Positions 36,107-45,796 are shown, counted from the first letter of the stretch. The stretch: 64,000 bases of DNA from Antarcticirhabdus aurantiaca (GCF_009765365.1 NZ_VTOM01000012.1:1-64000), one strand, 5' to 3'. Notes: generated from the letters alone by a model not told the origin. Made by a program: numbers and translations.

Positions 36107-37738
36107 CTAGTTGCCGGCCGCGGCCATGCGGCGCGCGTCGCGCACCTCTTCCAGCCAGCCGATGCGCATCTCCGGCACCGATTTCAGGAGAAGGTCGGTA
36201 TAGTCGTCGAAGGGCGGCGAGAGCACCTGATCCTTCGGCCCGAAGCGCACGAGGCGCCCGCGATGCATGACCGCCACGGAATCGGCGATGGCGCGCACGG
36301 TGGCGATGTCGTGGGTGATGAAGAGGTAGGAGACGTGGGTCTCCGCCTGGAGCTTCTGGAGGAGCTTCAGGATGCCGTCGGCCACCAGCGGGTCGAGCGC
36401 CGAGGTCGGCTCGTCGCACAGGATCACTTCCGGCTCGGCGGCGAGCGCGCGGGCGATCGCCACGCGCTGCTTCTGCCCGCCCGAGAGCTCCGCCGGGTAG
36501 CGGCCGGCGAAGTGCTCGGGCAGCTCGATTGCGCCGAGAAGCTCCTTCACCCGCGTCGCCTTCTTTGCGCCGCGCAGCCCGAAATAGAAGGTCAGCGGCC
36601 GGCCGAGGATGTCGCCGATCGTGTGGCGCGGGTTCATGGCCGTGTCGGCCATCTGGTAGATCATCTGGATCTGGCGCAGCTGCTCCTTGGAGCGCGCGTC
36701 GAGCCGGGCCGGCAGCTCGCGGCCCTTGAAGGTGATCCGCCCGTGGCGCGGCGGAAGCAGGCCGGTGATGACGCGGGCGAGCGTCGACTTGCCCGAGCCC
36801 GACTCGCCGACGACGGCCAGCGTCTGGCCCTTGGGCAGGTGCAGCGACACGCCGTCGAGCACCTTCACCGCGGAATAGCCGGCCTCGACGTGGTCGACGG
36901 TGAGGAGCCGGTCGCTCTGGTCGGGAGCCTGCGGCTTCTCGCGGTGGCGCATGGAGACGAGGCGGCGGGTGTAGTCCTCGCGCGGGCTTTCCATCACCTG
37001 CGCGACCGGTCCATATTCCACCGTCTTGCCGTGGCGCAGCACCATGATGTCGTCGGCGACCTGGGCGACGACCGCGAGGTCGTGGGTGACGTAGATCGCC
37101 GCCGTGTGCGTCTCCTCGATCGCGCGCTTGATGGCGACGAGGACGTCGATCTGGGTGGTGACGTCGAGCGCGGTGGTCGGCTCGTCGAAGACGATGAGGT
37201 CGGGGGAGGGCAGGAGGGCCATGACGGTCATGGCGCGCTGAAGCTGGCCCCCCGAGACCTGATGCGGATAGCGCCGGCCGAAGCTCTCGGGATCGGGCAG
37301 GCCGAGGGTGCGGAACAGGCCGGCGGCGCGCTCGTGGGCCTGCGCGCGCGTCAGGATGCCGTGCTTGAGGGCCGCCTCGACGATCTGGTCGCCGAGCCGG
37401 AAGGCGGGGTTGAAGGCGGCGGCTGCGGACTGGGCGACGTAGCAGACCTTGGCGCCGCGAAGGCGCCGGAGGCCGCGCTGCGATAGGCCGACGAGCTGCG
37501 TGCCGCCGAGCGTCACCTCGCCCCCGGTGATGCGCACCGAGCCGCGGCCGTAGCCGAGCGCCGAAAGGCCGATGGTCGACTTGCCGGCGCCGGACTCGCC
37601 GATGAGGCCGAGGACGCGGCCCTTGGGCAGATCGAAGGACACGCCCTCGACGATGGTGAGCATGCGCGCCGTCTCGCCGGGCGTGTGCATCTCGGCCTCG
37701 ATCTTGAGGTCGCGGACGCGAAGCAGGTCCTCGGCCAT
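36107..37738 (-). CDS. Peptide-type ABC transporter ATPase, fused DppD-DppF form
   Basis: A 543-residue protein with two complete nucleotide-binding domains. The first has [21 protein letters not shown] and [12 protein letters not shown]; the second has [28 protein letters not shown] and [12 protein letters not shown]. This is the fused form of the two ATPases that energise oligopeptide/nickel/opine-type importers on the cytoplasmic face. It starts in a TGATG overlap with the upstream permease stop and ends three bases before the phosphodiesterase start. Co-operation with the two permeases and the binding protein is clear from the gene order. Confidence 0.9.
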   Translation of the reverse strand: MAEDLLRVRDLKIEAEMHTPGETARMLTIVEGVSFDLPKGRVLGLIGESGAGKSTIGLSALGYGRGSVRITGGEVTLGGTQLVGLSQRGLRRLRGAKVCYVAQSAAAAFNPAFRLGDQIVEAALKHGILTRAQAHERAAGLFRTLGLPDPESFGRRYPHQVSGGQLQRAMTVMALLPSPDLIVFDEPTTALDVTTQIDVLVAIKRAIEETHTAAIYVTHDLAVVAQVADDIMVLRHGKTVEYGPVAQVMESPREDYTRRLVSMRHREKPQAPDQSDRLLTVDHVEAGYSAVKVLDGVSLHLPKGQTLAVVGESGSGKSTLARVITGLLPPRHGRITFKGRELPARLDARSKEQLRQIQMIYQMADTAMNPRHTIGDILGRPLTFYFGLRGAKKATRVKELLGAIELPEHFAGRYPAELSGGQKQRVAIARALAAEPEVILCDEPTSALDPLVADGILKLLQKLQAETHVSYLFITHDIATVRAIADSVAVMHRGRLVRFGPKDQVLSPPFDDYTDLLLKSVPEMRIGWLEEVRDARRMAAAGN

Positions 37739-38568
37739 CAGGCGCGCCCTCCCTTGAGGCTGGCGGTGCGGTTGAGCAGCCAGTCGACGACGAGGTTCAC
37801 GCAGACCGCGAGGAAGGCGATCGCGGTGCCGGGGATGAGTGCCGCCGAGACGCCGAAGATGATGCCGTCCTTGTTGTCCTTGACCATGCCGCCCCAGTCG
37901 GCCGCCGGCGGCTGGATGCCGAGGCCGAGGAAGGACAGCGTCGACAGGAACAGGATCGCGAAGGCGAAGCGCAGGCCGAACTCGGCCAGAAGCGGCGACA
38001 GGGCGTTGGGCAGGATCTCGCGGAAGATGATCCAGGAGGTCCGCTCGCCGCGAAGCCGCGCGGCTTCCACGAAGTCCATGGCGACGATGTCGGTCGCGAC
38101 CGCTCGGCCGAGGCGGAAGACGCGCGTCGAATCGAGAACCGCCATGACGAGGATCAGGATCCAGAGCTGCTGGGGCAGGACGGCGAGGACGACGAGGGCG
38201 AAGATGAGGGTCGGGATCGCCATCATCAGGTCGTTGAGGCGCGACAGGGCCTGGTCGGTCCAGCCCTTCAGCACGGCCGCCGTGAAGGACAGGAGGACAC
38301 CGAAGGAGAAGGCGAGGAGCGTTGCGGCGGCCGCGACGAAGATCGTCGTACGCGCCCCGTAGATCAGGCGGGACAGGAGGTCGCGCCCGAGATTGTCGGT
38401 ACCCAGGAGAAACGTGCCCCCGCTCCAGGCGGGCAGCTCCCAGACGCCGCCGACGATCTCGCTCTCGCCGTAAGGCGCGATGAACGGCGCGAAGACGGCG
38501 CAGCCGAAGGCGATCGCGAGCCCGGCGATGCCGATCCAGGCGCTGAAGGGCACGGAGCGCCAGTTCAT
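37738..38568 (-). CDS. Peptide-type ABC transporter permease (DppC-like)
   Basis: A 276-residue inner-membrane permease. The N-terminal helix (IGIAGLAIAFGCAVFAPFIA) and LLGTDNLGRDLLSRLIYGAR are DppC/OppC hallmarks; the EAA loop that contacts the ATPase is VEAARLRGERTSWIIFREI followed by LPNALSPLL. It starts 10 bp after the DppB-like stop and its stop overlaps the ATPase start. It forms the channel with the DppB-like partner. Confidence 0.9.
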   Translation of the reverse strand: MNWRSVPFSAWIGIAGLAIAFGCAVFAPFIAPYGESEIVGGVWELPAWSGGTFLLGTDNLGRDLLSRLIYGARTTIFVAAAATLLAFSFGVLLSFTAAVLKGWTDQALSRLNDLMMAIPTLIFALVVLAVLPQQLWILILVMAVLDSTRVFRLGRAVATDIVAMDFVEAARLRGERTSWIIFREILPNALSPLLAEFGLRFAFAILFLSTLSFLGLGIQPPAADWGGMVKDNKDGIIFGVSAALIPGTAIAFLAVCVNLVVDWLLNRTASLKGGRA

Positions 38569-38578
38569 CGGGCGGGCC

Positions 38579-39700
38579 TCATTTGGGATGCCGCAGGCGG
38601 GGATTGGACAGGATCGCCAGGATGTCGGCGGCCATGTTGAGGAAGATGTAGATGGCGGCGAAGAGGAGTCCGCAGGCCTGAACCACCGGCATGTCGCGCA
38701 CCGTCACGGCGTCCACCATGTACTGGCCGATGCCGGGGTAGACGAAGACGACCTCCACCACGACGACGCCGACGACGAGATAGGCGAGGTTGAGGGCGAC
38801 GACGTTGATGATCGGCGCGAGGGCGTTGGGCGCGGCGTGGCGCAGGATGGTGCGGGCGCGCGACAGGCCCTTCAGCTCCGCCGTCTCGATATAGGGCGCT
38901 TCCATGACGTTGAGGATCGCGGCCCGCGTCATGCGCAGCATGTGGGCGAGGACCACGAGGACGAGCGTCGCGCAAGGCAGCGCGATCGCCTCCAGCCGGT
39001 CGAGGAACGGCATGCCGTCGAAGACGGTGGAGGGGAAGGACACCACGCCGAAGTTGATCGCGAAGACGAAGATCAGGACGTAGCCGATGAAGAACTCGGG
39101 CAGCGAGATCGCCGCGAGCGAGAAGACGTTGACGAGGCGGTCGGCGATGCGGTCGCGGTAGAGCACGGAGATCATGCCGAGGCCGACGGCGAGCGGCACG
39201 GAGATCAGGGCGGCGAAGAAGGCGAGAAACAGCGTGTTGCCCAGGCGCCGGCCGACCTGCTCGGTGATCGAGTTGCGGCTCGCCCAGGAGGTGCCGAAAT
39301 CGCCGGTCAGAGCATTGCCGAGCCAGGCGAAGTAGCGGGTCGCCGCCGGCTGGTCGAGGCCGAGGTCGCGGCGGATGTTCTCCACCGCCTGGGGCGTGGC
39401 GGACTGGCCGAGATAGGTCTGCGCGAAATCGCCGGGCAGTGCCTCGACGCCGATGAACAGGACGGCCGAGACGGCGATCAGAAGCAGGAAGGAGATGCCG
39501 AGCCGCTGGAGGATCATCGCCGCCAGCGGATGGCGGGCGGCGAAGCGGCCGAGCGCCGGGCGCTTTCCCGCGGTGCCGGGCACCGCGGGGTCGACCGAGA
39601 CGAGAAGGCTGCCGGGTGCGCCGGGCACCGCCAGGGGATCGCCCGCCGGCAGGCGCGCGGTCCCGTCGAGGTTCTGGGATGAACCCGGCACTGCGGCCAT
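38579..39700 (-). CDS. Peptide-type ABC transporter permease (DppB-like)
   Basis: A 373-residue inner-membrane permease. The family start is ILQRLGISFLLLIAVSAVLF; GDFGTSWASRNSITEQVGRR and the EAA loop (YIETAELKGLSRARTILRHA) are typical of DppB. The ATG at 39700 overlaps the stop of the binding-protein gene (TGATG), so I use it although this leaves a 50-60 residue extension rich in Pro, Gly and Ala before the first helix, longer than usual. An internal ATG close to the first helix is the alternative. Confidence 0.88.
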   Translation of the reverse strand: MAAVPGSSQNLDGTARLPAGDPLAVPGAPGSLLVSVDPAVPGTAGKRPALGRFAARHPLAAMILQRLGISFLLLIAVSAVLFIGVEALPGDFAQTYLGQSATPQAVENIRRDLGLDQPAATRYFAWLGNALTGDFGTSWASRNSITEQVGRRLGNTLFLAFFAALISVPLAVGLGMISVLYRDRIADRLVNVFSLAAISLPEFFIGYVLIFVFAINFGVVSFPSTVFDGMPFLDRLEAIALPCATLVLVVLAHMLRMTRAAILNVMEAPYIETAELKGLSRARTILRHAAPNALAPIINVVALNLAYLVVGVVVVEVVFVYPGIGQYMVDAVTVRDMPVVQACGLLFAAIYIFLNMAADILAILSNPRLRHPK

Positions 39701-41289
39701 CAGGCTTCGAGCCAGACGCGGGTCGCGACGTAGCCGTTCGACATGTCGTTGCCGATGTCGTGGACGTAGCCCTTCACGCGCTTCTGCGCGGCGTTCACGA
39801 AGTCGTTGAACATCGGCAGGATGAGGCCGCCTTCGTCGCGGACCATCGTGGCCATCGTCCGGTACATGTCCTTGCGCTTGGCCTCGTCGAGTTCGGCGCG
39901 CGCCTCCAGGAGGAGCTTGTCGAAGTCGGGCCGGATGAAGCGCGTGTCGTTCCAGTCGGCCTTGGAGTAGTAGGCCGTGGAATACATCTGGTCCTGCGTC
40001 GGCCGCCCGCCCCAGTAGGAGGTGGAGAAGGGCTGGACGTTCCACACGTTCGACCAGTAGCCGTCGCCCGGCTCACGGCGCACCTCGATGGTGATGCCGG
40101 CCTTCTGCGCGGTCTGCTGGTAGAGAACGGCGGCGTCCACCGCGCCGGGGAAGGCGACGTCGGAGGTGCGCAGCAGCACCGGACCGGAATGGCCGGACTT
40201 CTTGTAGTGGAAGGTCGCCTTGTCCGGATCGTAGGCGCGCTGCTCGATGCCTTCGGGGAAGAGGGCGTAGGTGTCGTTGATCGGGAAGTCGTTGCCGATC
40301 TTGCCGTAGCCCGACAGGACCGTCTTCAGCATGGCCTCGCGGTCCATGGCGTATTTCAGCGCGAGGCGCAGGTCGTTGTTGTCGAAGGGCGCCGTGTTGC
40401 AGTGCATGATGAAGACGTAGTGGCCGCGGCCGGAGGTGGTGAGCACCTCGACGGTGGGCGCGCGCTGCAGGAGCGACACGGTCTTCGGGTCGACGCGGTT
40501 GACGTAGTGGACCTGGCCCGAGGACAGGGCGGCGACGCGCGCGGTGGCGTCGTTGATCACGATGATCTCGACCGAGTCGACGTAGCCGCGGTCCTGGCGC
40601 CAGTCGTTCGGGTTCTTCTCGAAGGTGACGCGCACGCCCGGCTCGAAGCTGGCGAGCTTGAAGGGGCCGGTGCCGACCGCCTTGTTGGGATCGTCATTGC
40701 CGCCGTTCGGCTGGATGATGAGGTGGTAGTCCGACAGGAGCAGCGGCAGGTCGGCATTGCCCTCGGCGAGCGTGATCACGAGGTTGCCGCCATCGGCCTT
40801 GATGTCGCCGATGGTCTGCATGACGCCGAGCGCGCCCGATTCCGACTTCTCGTCGGTGTGGCGCTTGAGGGTGGCGACGACGTCGTCGACGGTGAGCGCC
40901 TTGCCGTCGTGGAAGGTGACGCCCTGACGGATCTTGAAGGTCCAGGTCTTGGCGTCGGCGGAGGGCTCCCAGGACTCGGCCAGCGCGGGAACGGCCGCGC
41001 CGGAGAGCGGGTCGGACTCGACCAGCGTGTCGCCCCAGTTGCGCCCGACCACGAACATGACCTGCGAGAGCGCCTTGGCCGGGTCGAGCACGTCGGTGGC
41101 CGCGCCGCCTTCGAGGCCGAGCTTGAGCGCGCCGCCGCGCTGGGGCTCCTGCGCCGCCGCGCTGGTGGCGTAGAGCTGCGAGGCGAGCGTCAGGCTGACG
41201 CCGGCGGCGAGCGCGCGGCCCATGAACTCGCGCCGGCTCATGCCGCCGCGCCGGACCTCGTGGCCGAGATGCTTCGTGAAATCGCTCAT
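39700..41289 (-). CDS. Extracellular solute-binding protein, family 5, Tat-exported
   Basis: A 529-residue periplasmic binding protein of the DppA/OppA family. The twin-arginine signal is in GGMSRREFMGRALAAGVSLT and ends ATSAAAQ. Family features include WEPSADAKTWTFKIRQGVTF, LSGAAVPALAESW and AVGTGPFKLASFEPGVRV. It delivers a peptide, opine or amine-type ligand to the DppB/DppC channel. It is the first gene of the transporter operon and lies downstream of cdhR on the same strand, separated by an AT-rich gap with two inverted repeats. Its position next to carnitine genes makes a quaternary amine derivative a reasonable ligand guess. Confidence 0.87.
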   Translation of the reverse strand: MSDFTKHLGHEVRRGGMSRREFMGRALAAGVSLTLASQLYATSAAAQEPQRGGALKLGLEGGAATDVLDPAKALSQVMFVVGRNWGDTLVESDPLSGAAVPALAESWEPSADAKTWTFKIRQGVTFHDGKALTVDDVVATLKRHTDEKSESGALGVMQTIGDIKADGGNLVITLAEGNADLPLLLSDYHLIIQPNGGNDDPNKAVGTGPFKLASFEPGVRVTFEKNPNDWRQDRGYVDSVEIIVINDATARVAALSSGQVHYVNRVDPKTVSLLQRAPTVEVLTTSGRGHYVFIMHCNTAPFDNNDLRLALKYAMDREAMLKTVLSGYGKIGNDFPINDTYALFPEGIEQRAYDPDKATFHYKKSGHSGPVLLRTSDVAFPGAVDAAVLYQQTAQKAGITIEVRREPGDGYWSNVWNVQPFSTSYWGGRPTQDQMYSTAYYSKADWNDTRFIRPDFDKLLLEARAELDEAKRKDMYRTMATMVRDEGGLILPMFNDFVNAAQKRVKGYVHDIGNDMSNGYVATRVWLEA

Positions 41290-41419
41290 GTTCGAAAACT
41301 CCTGCCCCGGCCGCGAAGCGTGCGATGATCCGCGCCGACCCCCGCCGGCGTGTCGAAGAATGCTGCGCGATTTCTATCATCGAGGCTAGCGCGCGGAAGT
41401 TTGCCGCAGAACATATTTT

Positions 41420-41438
41420 TGCGACATGCGGTGTCGCA
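41420..41438. promoter_or_regulatory. TGCGACA-N5-TGTCGCA inverted repeat upstream of the ABC operon
   Basis: A perfect 7-bp inverted repeat with a TGCGG spacer, embedded in the most AT-rich stretch of the area (ATATTTT to the left, CAAATATTG to the right). It lies 130 bp upstream of the binding-protein start and reads as a promoter-linked operator. Confidence 0.45.
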
Positions 41439-41493
41439 TGCAAATATTGAGAACTGCGGGCGGCGCTCCAGTTGCCGATGCTGTGATGATCGC

Positions 41494-41518
41494 GTCTTGA
41501 TCATCGCATGATCAAGAC
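41494..41518. promoter_or_regulatory. Perfect 11-3-11 inverted repeat between cdhR and the ABC operon
   Basis: GTCTTGATCAT and ATGATCAAGAC flank a CGC spacer without mismatch. It lies about 58 bp beyond the cdhR stop and 205 bp upstream of the binding-protein start. TATAGAATCC adjoins it. No T-run follows on the cdhR strand, so an operator is as likely as a terminator. Confidence 0.5.
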
Positions 41519-41575
41519 TATAGAATCCTGCCGCCGAAACGATCCTTGCTGGGTCGTCGCAGCGTTCGCGCTCTT

Positions 41576-42565
41576 CTATGAGGTGCCCTCCCGGCGGGCC
41601 CGTCTTGCCTGCGTCGGACTCTCGCCGTAGCGGCGCCGGAAGGCGCGCGCGAAGGCGGATGCCGACCCGAATCCGCATGCCTGGCCAACAGACGCGATCT
41701 CGTCGCGAGTTTCAAGCACAAGTCGCCGGCCATGCTCCAGCCGCAGCCGCTCGAAGGCCTCGCCGGGCGACAGGTTCAAGAGTTCGCGGAACAGCGTTTC
41801 CAGACGGCGCCGCGACAGGCCGGCACGCTTGGCGAGCGCGGCCACGGAGAGCGGACGCTCGATCCGCGCTTCCATCGCCTGGAGCACGGCCGCCACCCGC
41901 GGCTCGCGGGCGGCCAACCGCGCCAGCGAAAGGCTCGCCTGCGGATCCTCGCCGGCATGGCGCGGGTCGTAGACGAAGATGCCGGCGACCCCGAGCGCGA
42001 GGCTTTGACCCTGCCGCGCGCGGATGAGCTCCAGCATCAGGTCGAGGGCCGGCGAGGCGCCGCCGGTGGTGAAGCGGTCGCCATCGACGACGAAGCGGCT
42101 GACAGCGAGCGAAACCTGTGGAAAGGCCGCGGCGAAGGCCTCGAAGTCCTCCCAGTGCGTCGTCGCGCGGCGATTCGCCAGGAGGCCGGCCTTGGCGAGA
42201 ACCCAGGTGCCCGCCTCGATGCCGCCGAGCGCGATGCCGCGCCGGGCGAGCGCCCGCAGGCCCGCGAGAAGGGGCGGACCCGCCGCGCTCTCCCAATCGA
42301 AGGCCGCGACGACGAGAAGGGCCTCGGCCGCCGTTTCCGCCGGATCGAAGGCTGCGTCGACCCCGAGCCGCAGGCCGCTCGACGCGGGGACCTCGGCGCC
42401 GTCCGGCGAAACCAGGCGCCATCGGAAGAGCGGGCGGCCGGCGAGGCGGTTCGCCGCGCGCAACGGCTCCACCGTCGAGGCGAGCGTGAGGAGCGAGAAG
42501 CCCGGCAGGACGAGGATGTCGAGCACGAGCACTGCTGGATCGGGGCGGAAGATCGACGGGACCAT
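41576..42565 (-). CDS. cdhR: GlxA-family AraC regulator, probable CdhR
   Basis: A 329-residue transcription factor with an N-terminal DJ-1/PfpI-like amidotransferase fold ([27 protein letters not shown] onward) and a C-terminal AraC HTH pair ([20 protein letters not shown] and [20 protein letters not shown]). The usual nucleophile Cys of DJ-1 proteins is absent ([16 protein letters not shown]), as in the GbdR/CdhR group that senses glycine betaine or carnitine. In Pseudomonas aeruginosa CdhR activates carnitine catabolism. Here it is divergent from cdhC with a 95-bp shared promoter region, matching that role. Assignment to carnitine rather than another amine rests on this context. Confidence 0.75.
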   Translation of the reverse strand: MVPSIFRPDPAVLVLDILVLPGFSLLTLASTVEPLRAANRLAGRPLFRWRLVSPDGAEVPASSGLRLGVDAAFDPAETAAEALLVVAAFDWESAAGPPLLAGLRALARRGIALGGIEAGTWVLAKAGLLANRRATTHWEDFEAFAAAFPQVSLAVSRFVVDGDRFTTGGASPALDLMLELIRARQGQSLALGVAGIFVYDPRHAGEDPQASLSLARLAAREPRVAAVLQAMEARIERPLSVAALAKRAGLSRRRLETLFRELLNLSPGEAFERLRLEHGRRLVLETRDEIASVGQACGFGSASAFARAFRRRYGESPTQARRARREGTS

Positions 42566-42660
42566 GCGCGAACTGTTTCACCGGCTTCGCAATCGGTATC
42601 GCTCAAGGTCGCGCCGCGCGCCACTCTGCGCCTCGACATCGACCGAAGAGGAGGCACCCC

Positions 42661-43566
42661 ATGTCGCTCGCCATGAACCGCGAGGTCTTCATCACCTGCG
42701 CCGTCACGGGGGCCGGCGACACGGCGGGACGGTCCGACAAGGTACCGGTGACGCCGGCCGAGATCGCCGCGGCCTCGATCGAGGCGGCGAAGGCGGGCGC
42801 CGCCGTCGCTCACATCCACGTGCGCGATCCCGAAACGGGCAAGGGCGCGCGCGACGTCGCCCTTTATCGCGAGGCGGTGCGGCTGATCCGCGAGTCCGGC
42901 ACCGACGTCATCCTCAACCTCACCGCCGGCATGGGCGGCGACCTGACGCTTGGCTCCGTCGAGCAGCCGCTTCCTCCCGCCAAGGACGGCACCGACATGG
43001 CCGGCGCCACCGAGCGCCTCGCCCACGTCGCCGAGCTTCGCCCGGAGATCTGCACCCTCGACTGTGGCACGATGAACTTCGGCGAGGGCGACTACGTCAT
43101 GACCAACACGCCGGCCATGCTGAAGGAGATGGCCCGGCAGATCCGCGACCTCGGCGTGCGGCCGGAGATCGAGGTCTTCGACACCGGCCATCTCGTCCTC
43201 GCCAAGTGGCTGCACGCGCAGGGGCTCCTCGACGGGCCGGTGCTCGTCCAGCTCTGCATGGGCATTCCCTGGGGCGCGCCGGACGATATCGGGACCCTGA
43301 TGGCGATGGTCAACAACCTGCCGAAGGACTGGGTCTTCTCGGCCTTCTCGATCGGGCGCAACCAGCTGCCCTACGCCGCGCTCGCCGCGCTCGCCGGGGG
43401 CAACGTGCGGGTCGGGCTGGAGGACAATCTCTGGCTCGCCAAGGGCGTGCTGGCGTCGAACGGCGACCTCGTCGTGGCGGCCAAGCAGACGCTGGAGGGC
43501 ATGGGCGCCAAGGTGCTGAGCCCCGCCGAGACGCGGGCGAAGCTGAAGCTCGAGAAGAGGGGCTGA
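42661..43566 (+). CDS. cdhC: BKACE-family 3-dehydrocarnitine cleavage enzyme
   Basis: A 301-residue zinc enzyme of the beta-keto acid cleavage family (DUF849). It condenses a beta-keto acid with acetyl-CoA; the carnitine-pathway member converts 3-dehydrocarnitine to betainyl-CoA and acetoacetate. Metal ligands are in [14 protein letters not shown] (H-x-H) and [25 protein letters not shown] and [12 protein letters not shown] are family motifs. AGGAGG lies seven bases before the ATG. The next gene, six bases downstream, encodes carnitine dehydrogenase fused to betainyl-CoA thioesterase, which fixes the pathway assignment. Confidence 0.87.
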   Translation: MSLAMNREVFITCAVTGAGDTAGRSDKVPVTPAEIAAASIEAAKAGAAVAHIHVRDPETGKGARDVALYREAVRLIRESGTDVILNLTAGMGGDLTLGSVEQPLPPAKDGTDMAGATERLAHVAELRPEICTLDCGTMNFGEGDYVMTNTPAMLKEMARQIRDLGVRPEIEVFDTGHLVLAKWLHAQGLLDGPVLVQLCMGIPWGAPDDIGTLMAMVNNLPKDWVFSAFSIGRNQLPYAALAALAGGNVRVGLEDNLWLAKGVLASNGDLVVAAKQTLEGMGAKVLSPAETRAKLKLEKRG

Positions 43567-43571
43567 GAGCC

Positions 43572-45047
43572 ATGACCGACATCCGCAAGGTCACAGTCGT
43601 CGGCGGCGGCGTCATCGGCGGCGGCTGGGTCGCCCGCTTCCTCCAGAACGGCATCGACGTCGACGTCTACGACCCGGACCCCGAGGCCGAGCGCAAGCTC
43701 GGCGGTCTCCTCGATAACGCCCGCCGCGCCTTCGCCCGTCTGATCGAGGGACCGAAGCCGGCGCCGGGCCGCCTGCGTTTCCGCGCGAGCCTGGAGGAGG
43801 CGCTGGCCGGCGCCGACTTCGTCCAGGAAAGCGCCCCCGAGCGCCTCGATCTCAAGCAGAGGCTGTTCGCTCAGATCGACGCGCTGGCCCCGCCGCACGT
43901 CCTCGTGGCCTCCTCGACCTCGGGCCTGCTTCCGACCGAACTCCAGGCGCCGATGGCGCATCCCGAGCGCCTGCTCGTCGCCCATCCCTTCAACCCCGTC
44001 TACCTCGTGCCCCTGGTCGAACTCGTCGGCGGGCAGAAGACGGCACTGCAGGCCGTCGAGCGGGCGCGGGCCTTCTACGCTTCGCTCGGCATGAAGCCGA
44101 TCGTGATCGCCAAGGAGATCGACGCCTTCGTCGGCGACCGGCTCCTGGAAGCGCTGTGGCGCGAGGCGCTGTGGCTGGTGAAGGACGGGATCGCGACGGT
44201 CGAGGAGATCGACGACGTCATCCGCTATTCCTTCGGCCTGCGCTGGGCCCAGATGGGCCTCTTCCAGGTCTACCGCATCGCCGGGGGCGAGGCGGGCATG
44301 CGCCACTTCATGGCGCAGTTCGGCCCATGCCTCCAATGGCCCTGGACGAAGCTGACCGACGTGCCGGAGCTGACCGACGAACTCGTCGACACCATCGCGG
44401 AGCAGTCCGACGCGCAGGCGCGCGGCCTGTCGATCCGCGAGCTGGAGCGCATCCGCGACGACAACCTCGTCTCGATCATGCGATCGCTCGCCCGCTCGCA
44501 GAAGGGCGCCGGCTGGGGCGCGGGCGAGCTGCTCAACGCCTACGAGGCGCGGCTGCGCGGCGGCGAGGGCGACACCAAGGCCGAGCCGCTGCGGCTGCAC
44601 CGCGCGAGCGTTTCGCCGGACTGGATCGACTACAACGGCCACATGACCGAGTTCCGCTACCTCCAGGTGCTCGGCGACGCGACCGACGCGGTTCTCTTCA
44701 AGCTCGGCCTCGACAAGGACTACGTCGCGGGCGGCCACAGCTTCTACACGGTGGAAAGCCACATCCGGCACCTCGGCCAAGCACGTGAGGGCGACGTGCT
44801 GGCGGTCGAGACGCAGGTGCTCGCCGCCGACGCCAAGCGCTTGAAGCTCTTCCACACGATCTCGAACGAGACCACCGGCACCGTGGTGGCGACGGGCGAG
44901 CACCTCCTCCTCCACGTCGACGCCGCGAGCGGCCGGGCCGCCCCTGCGGGCGAGGCCATGGCGGCGCGGCTCGAAGCGCTCGCGCGCGACCACGGCGCCT
45001 TGGCGGTGCCGGCCGCGGCGGGGCGGCGGGTCGGCGAGCCGGTGTAG
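43572..45047 (+). CDS. L-carnitine dehydrogenase fused to betainyl-CoA thioesterase (CdhA-CdhB)
   Basis: A 491-residue bifunctional protein. Residues 1 to about 315 are a 3-hydroxyacyl-CoA-dehydrogenase-like NAD enzyme: VVGGGVIGGGWVARF binds NAD, and the FVQESAPERLDLKQ, VASSTSGLLPTELQ, HPFNPVYLVPLVELVGG and SFGLRWAQMGLFQVYRIAGG motifs match carnitine 3-dehydrogenase. Residues about 335-470 are a hot-dog thioesterase (VSPDWIDYNGHMTEFRYLQV). The fused layout is known in rhizobia. Together with cdhC it turns carnitine into glycine betaine. It starts at ATG 43572, five bases after the cdhC stop, preceded by GAGAGCC. Confidence 0.88.
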   Translation: MTDIRKVTVVGGGVIGGGWVARFLQNGIDVDVYDPDPEAERKLGGLLDNARRAFARLIEGPKPAPGRLRFRASLEEALAGADFVQESAPERLDLKQRLFAQIDALAPPHVLVASSTSGLLPTELQAPMAHPERLLVAHPFNPVYLVPLVELVGGQKTALQAVERARAFYASLGMKPIVIAKEIDAFVGDRLLEALWREALWLVKDGIATVEEIDDVIRYSFGLRWAQMGLFQVYRIAGGEAGMRHFMAQFGPCLQWPWTKLTDVPELTDELVDTIAEQSDAQARGLSIRELERIRDDNLVSIMRSLARSQKGAGWGAGELLNAYEARLRGGEGDTKAEPLRLHRASVSPDWIDYNGHMTEFRYLQVLGDATDAVLFKLGLDKDYVAGGHSFYTVESHIRHLGQAREGDVLAVETQVLAADAKRLKLFHTISNETTGTVVATGEHLLLHVDAASGRAAPAGEAMAARLEALARDHGALAVPAAAGRRVGEPV

Positions 45048-45092
45048 GGTCCCGCCGCCTCGCTTGCCTCGCGGCGGCCCCTGGGCATAAGG

Positions 45093-45106
45093 TTCACGGA
45101 CGTGAA
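45093..45106. promoter_or_regulatory. XRE-cupin operator, TTCAC-GGAC-GTGAA, in front of its own gene
   Basis: A perfect 5-4-5 palindrome ending 14 bp before the regulator's GTG. It belongs to the TTTCAC-N4-GTGAAA family also found at 46591, 46665, 47592, 53112 and 53225. Placement over the translation leader suggests autoregulation. Confidence 0.65.
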
Positions 45107-45120
45107 AAACGGAGCGTCCC

Positions 45121-45762
45121 GTGGAGCATCCGCGCGCCGAGATCGCCGAAGCCCTCGATCAGCATGACGGCCCCGCGGTGGGCGCCGGCGAGGATCCGGT
45201 GGACGCCCTTGGGCCGAAGATGCGCGACCTGCGTCGGCGCAAGGGGATGACGCTGTCGGAGGTCGCCGAGCAGGCCGGCCTCTCCGTCGGGCATCTCAGT
45301 CAGGTGGAGCGCGGGCTTTCGACGCCGACGATCCGCCAGCTCCAGGCCATCGCCAGGACCATGGGCGTCACCATCGGCTGGTTCTTCCGCGGCGAGGAGG
45401 AGCGGGGCCCGGACGACGAGGACGGCCGCGTCGTCGTCAGAGCGGACAAGCGACGCCGCATCGAGATGCCGAGCCTCGGCCTCGTCGACGAGCTCCTTGT
45501 GCCCGACCTCGACGGGCCGCTGGAGCTTCTCCACTGCACGCTGGAGCCCGGCTCGGGCAGCGGCCCGGAAGCCTACACCCACGAGGGTGCCGAGGCGGGC
45601 CTAGTGCTCGAAGGCGAGATGGAGCTCTTCGTGTCGGAGCGGCGCTACCACCTGAAGGCCGGCGACAGCTTCGCCTTCGCTTCCACCGAGCCCCACCGCT
45701 ATCGCAACACCGGCGCGGAACCGCTGAAGCTCGTCTGGGCGATCACGCCGCCGACCTATTGA
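45121..45762 (+). CDS. XRE-family regulator with C-terminal cupin domain
   Basis: A 213-residue transcription factor of the PuuR-like type. An HTH_3 domain spans about residues 32-88 (MRDLRRRKGMTLSEVAEQAG, LSVGHLSQVERGLSTPTIRQ), and a cupin sensor domain spans about 135-210 (EAYTHEGAEAGLVLEGEMEL, GDSFAFASTEPHRYRNTG). Such proteins sense amino acids, polyamines or similar small molecules and repress or activate nearby catabolic genes. It starts with GTG right after the TTCAC-N4-GTGAA site. Matching sites precede the aldolase, the DDAH-like hydrolase/ABC transporter and the FAD oxidoreductase, so it is probably their regulator. Confidence 0.85.
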   Translation: MEHPRAEIAEALDQHDGPAVGAGEDPVDALGPKMRDLRRRKGMTLSEVAEQAGLSVGHLSQVERGLSTPTIRQLQAIARTMGVTIGWFFRGEEERGPDDEDGRVVVRADKRRRIEMPSLGLVDELLVPDLDGPLELLHCTLEPGSGSGPEAYTHEGAEAGLVLEGEMELFVSERRYHLKAGDSFAFASTEPHRYRNTGAEPLKLVWAITPPTY

Positions 45763-45764
45763 GG

Positions 45765-45789
45765 GTGGTGAGCATCGCCGGCTCACCAC
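45765..45789. terminator. Bidirectional hairpin between regulator and aldolase genes
   Basis: GTGGTGAGC at 45765-45773 pairs perfectly with GCTCACCAC at 45781-45789 around a 7-base loop. It occupies most of the 34-bp gap between two convergent stops, so it can end transcripts from both sides. No T-run is present. Confidence 0.55.
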
Positions 45790-45796
45790 GGAACAC

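Noticed and set aside
42576-42590. TTTCAC upstream of cdhC as another XRE-cupin operator
   Set aside because: The right half is missing (CTTCGC instead of GTGAAA), so there is no palindrome; the gene is better explained by the divergent CdhR.
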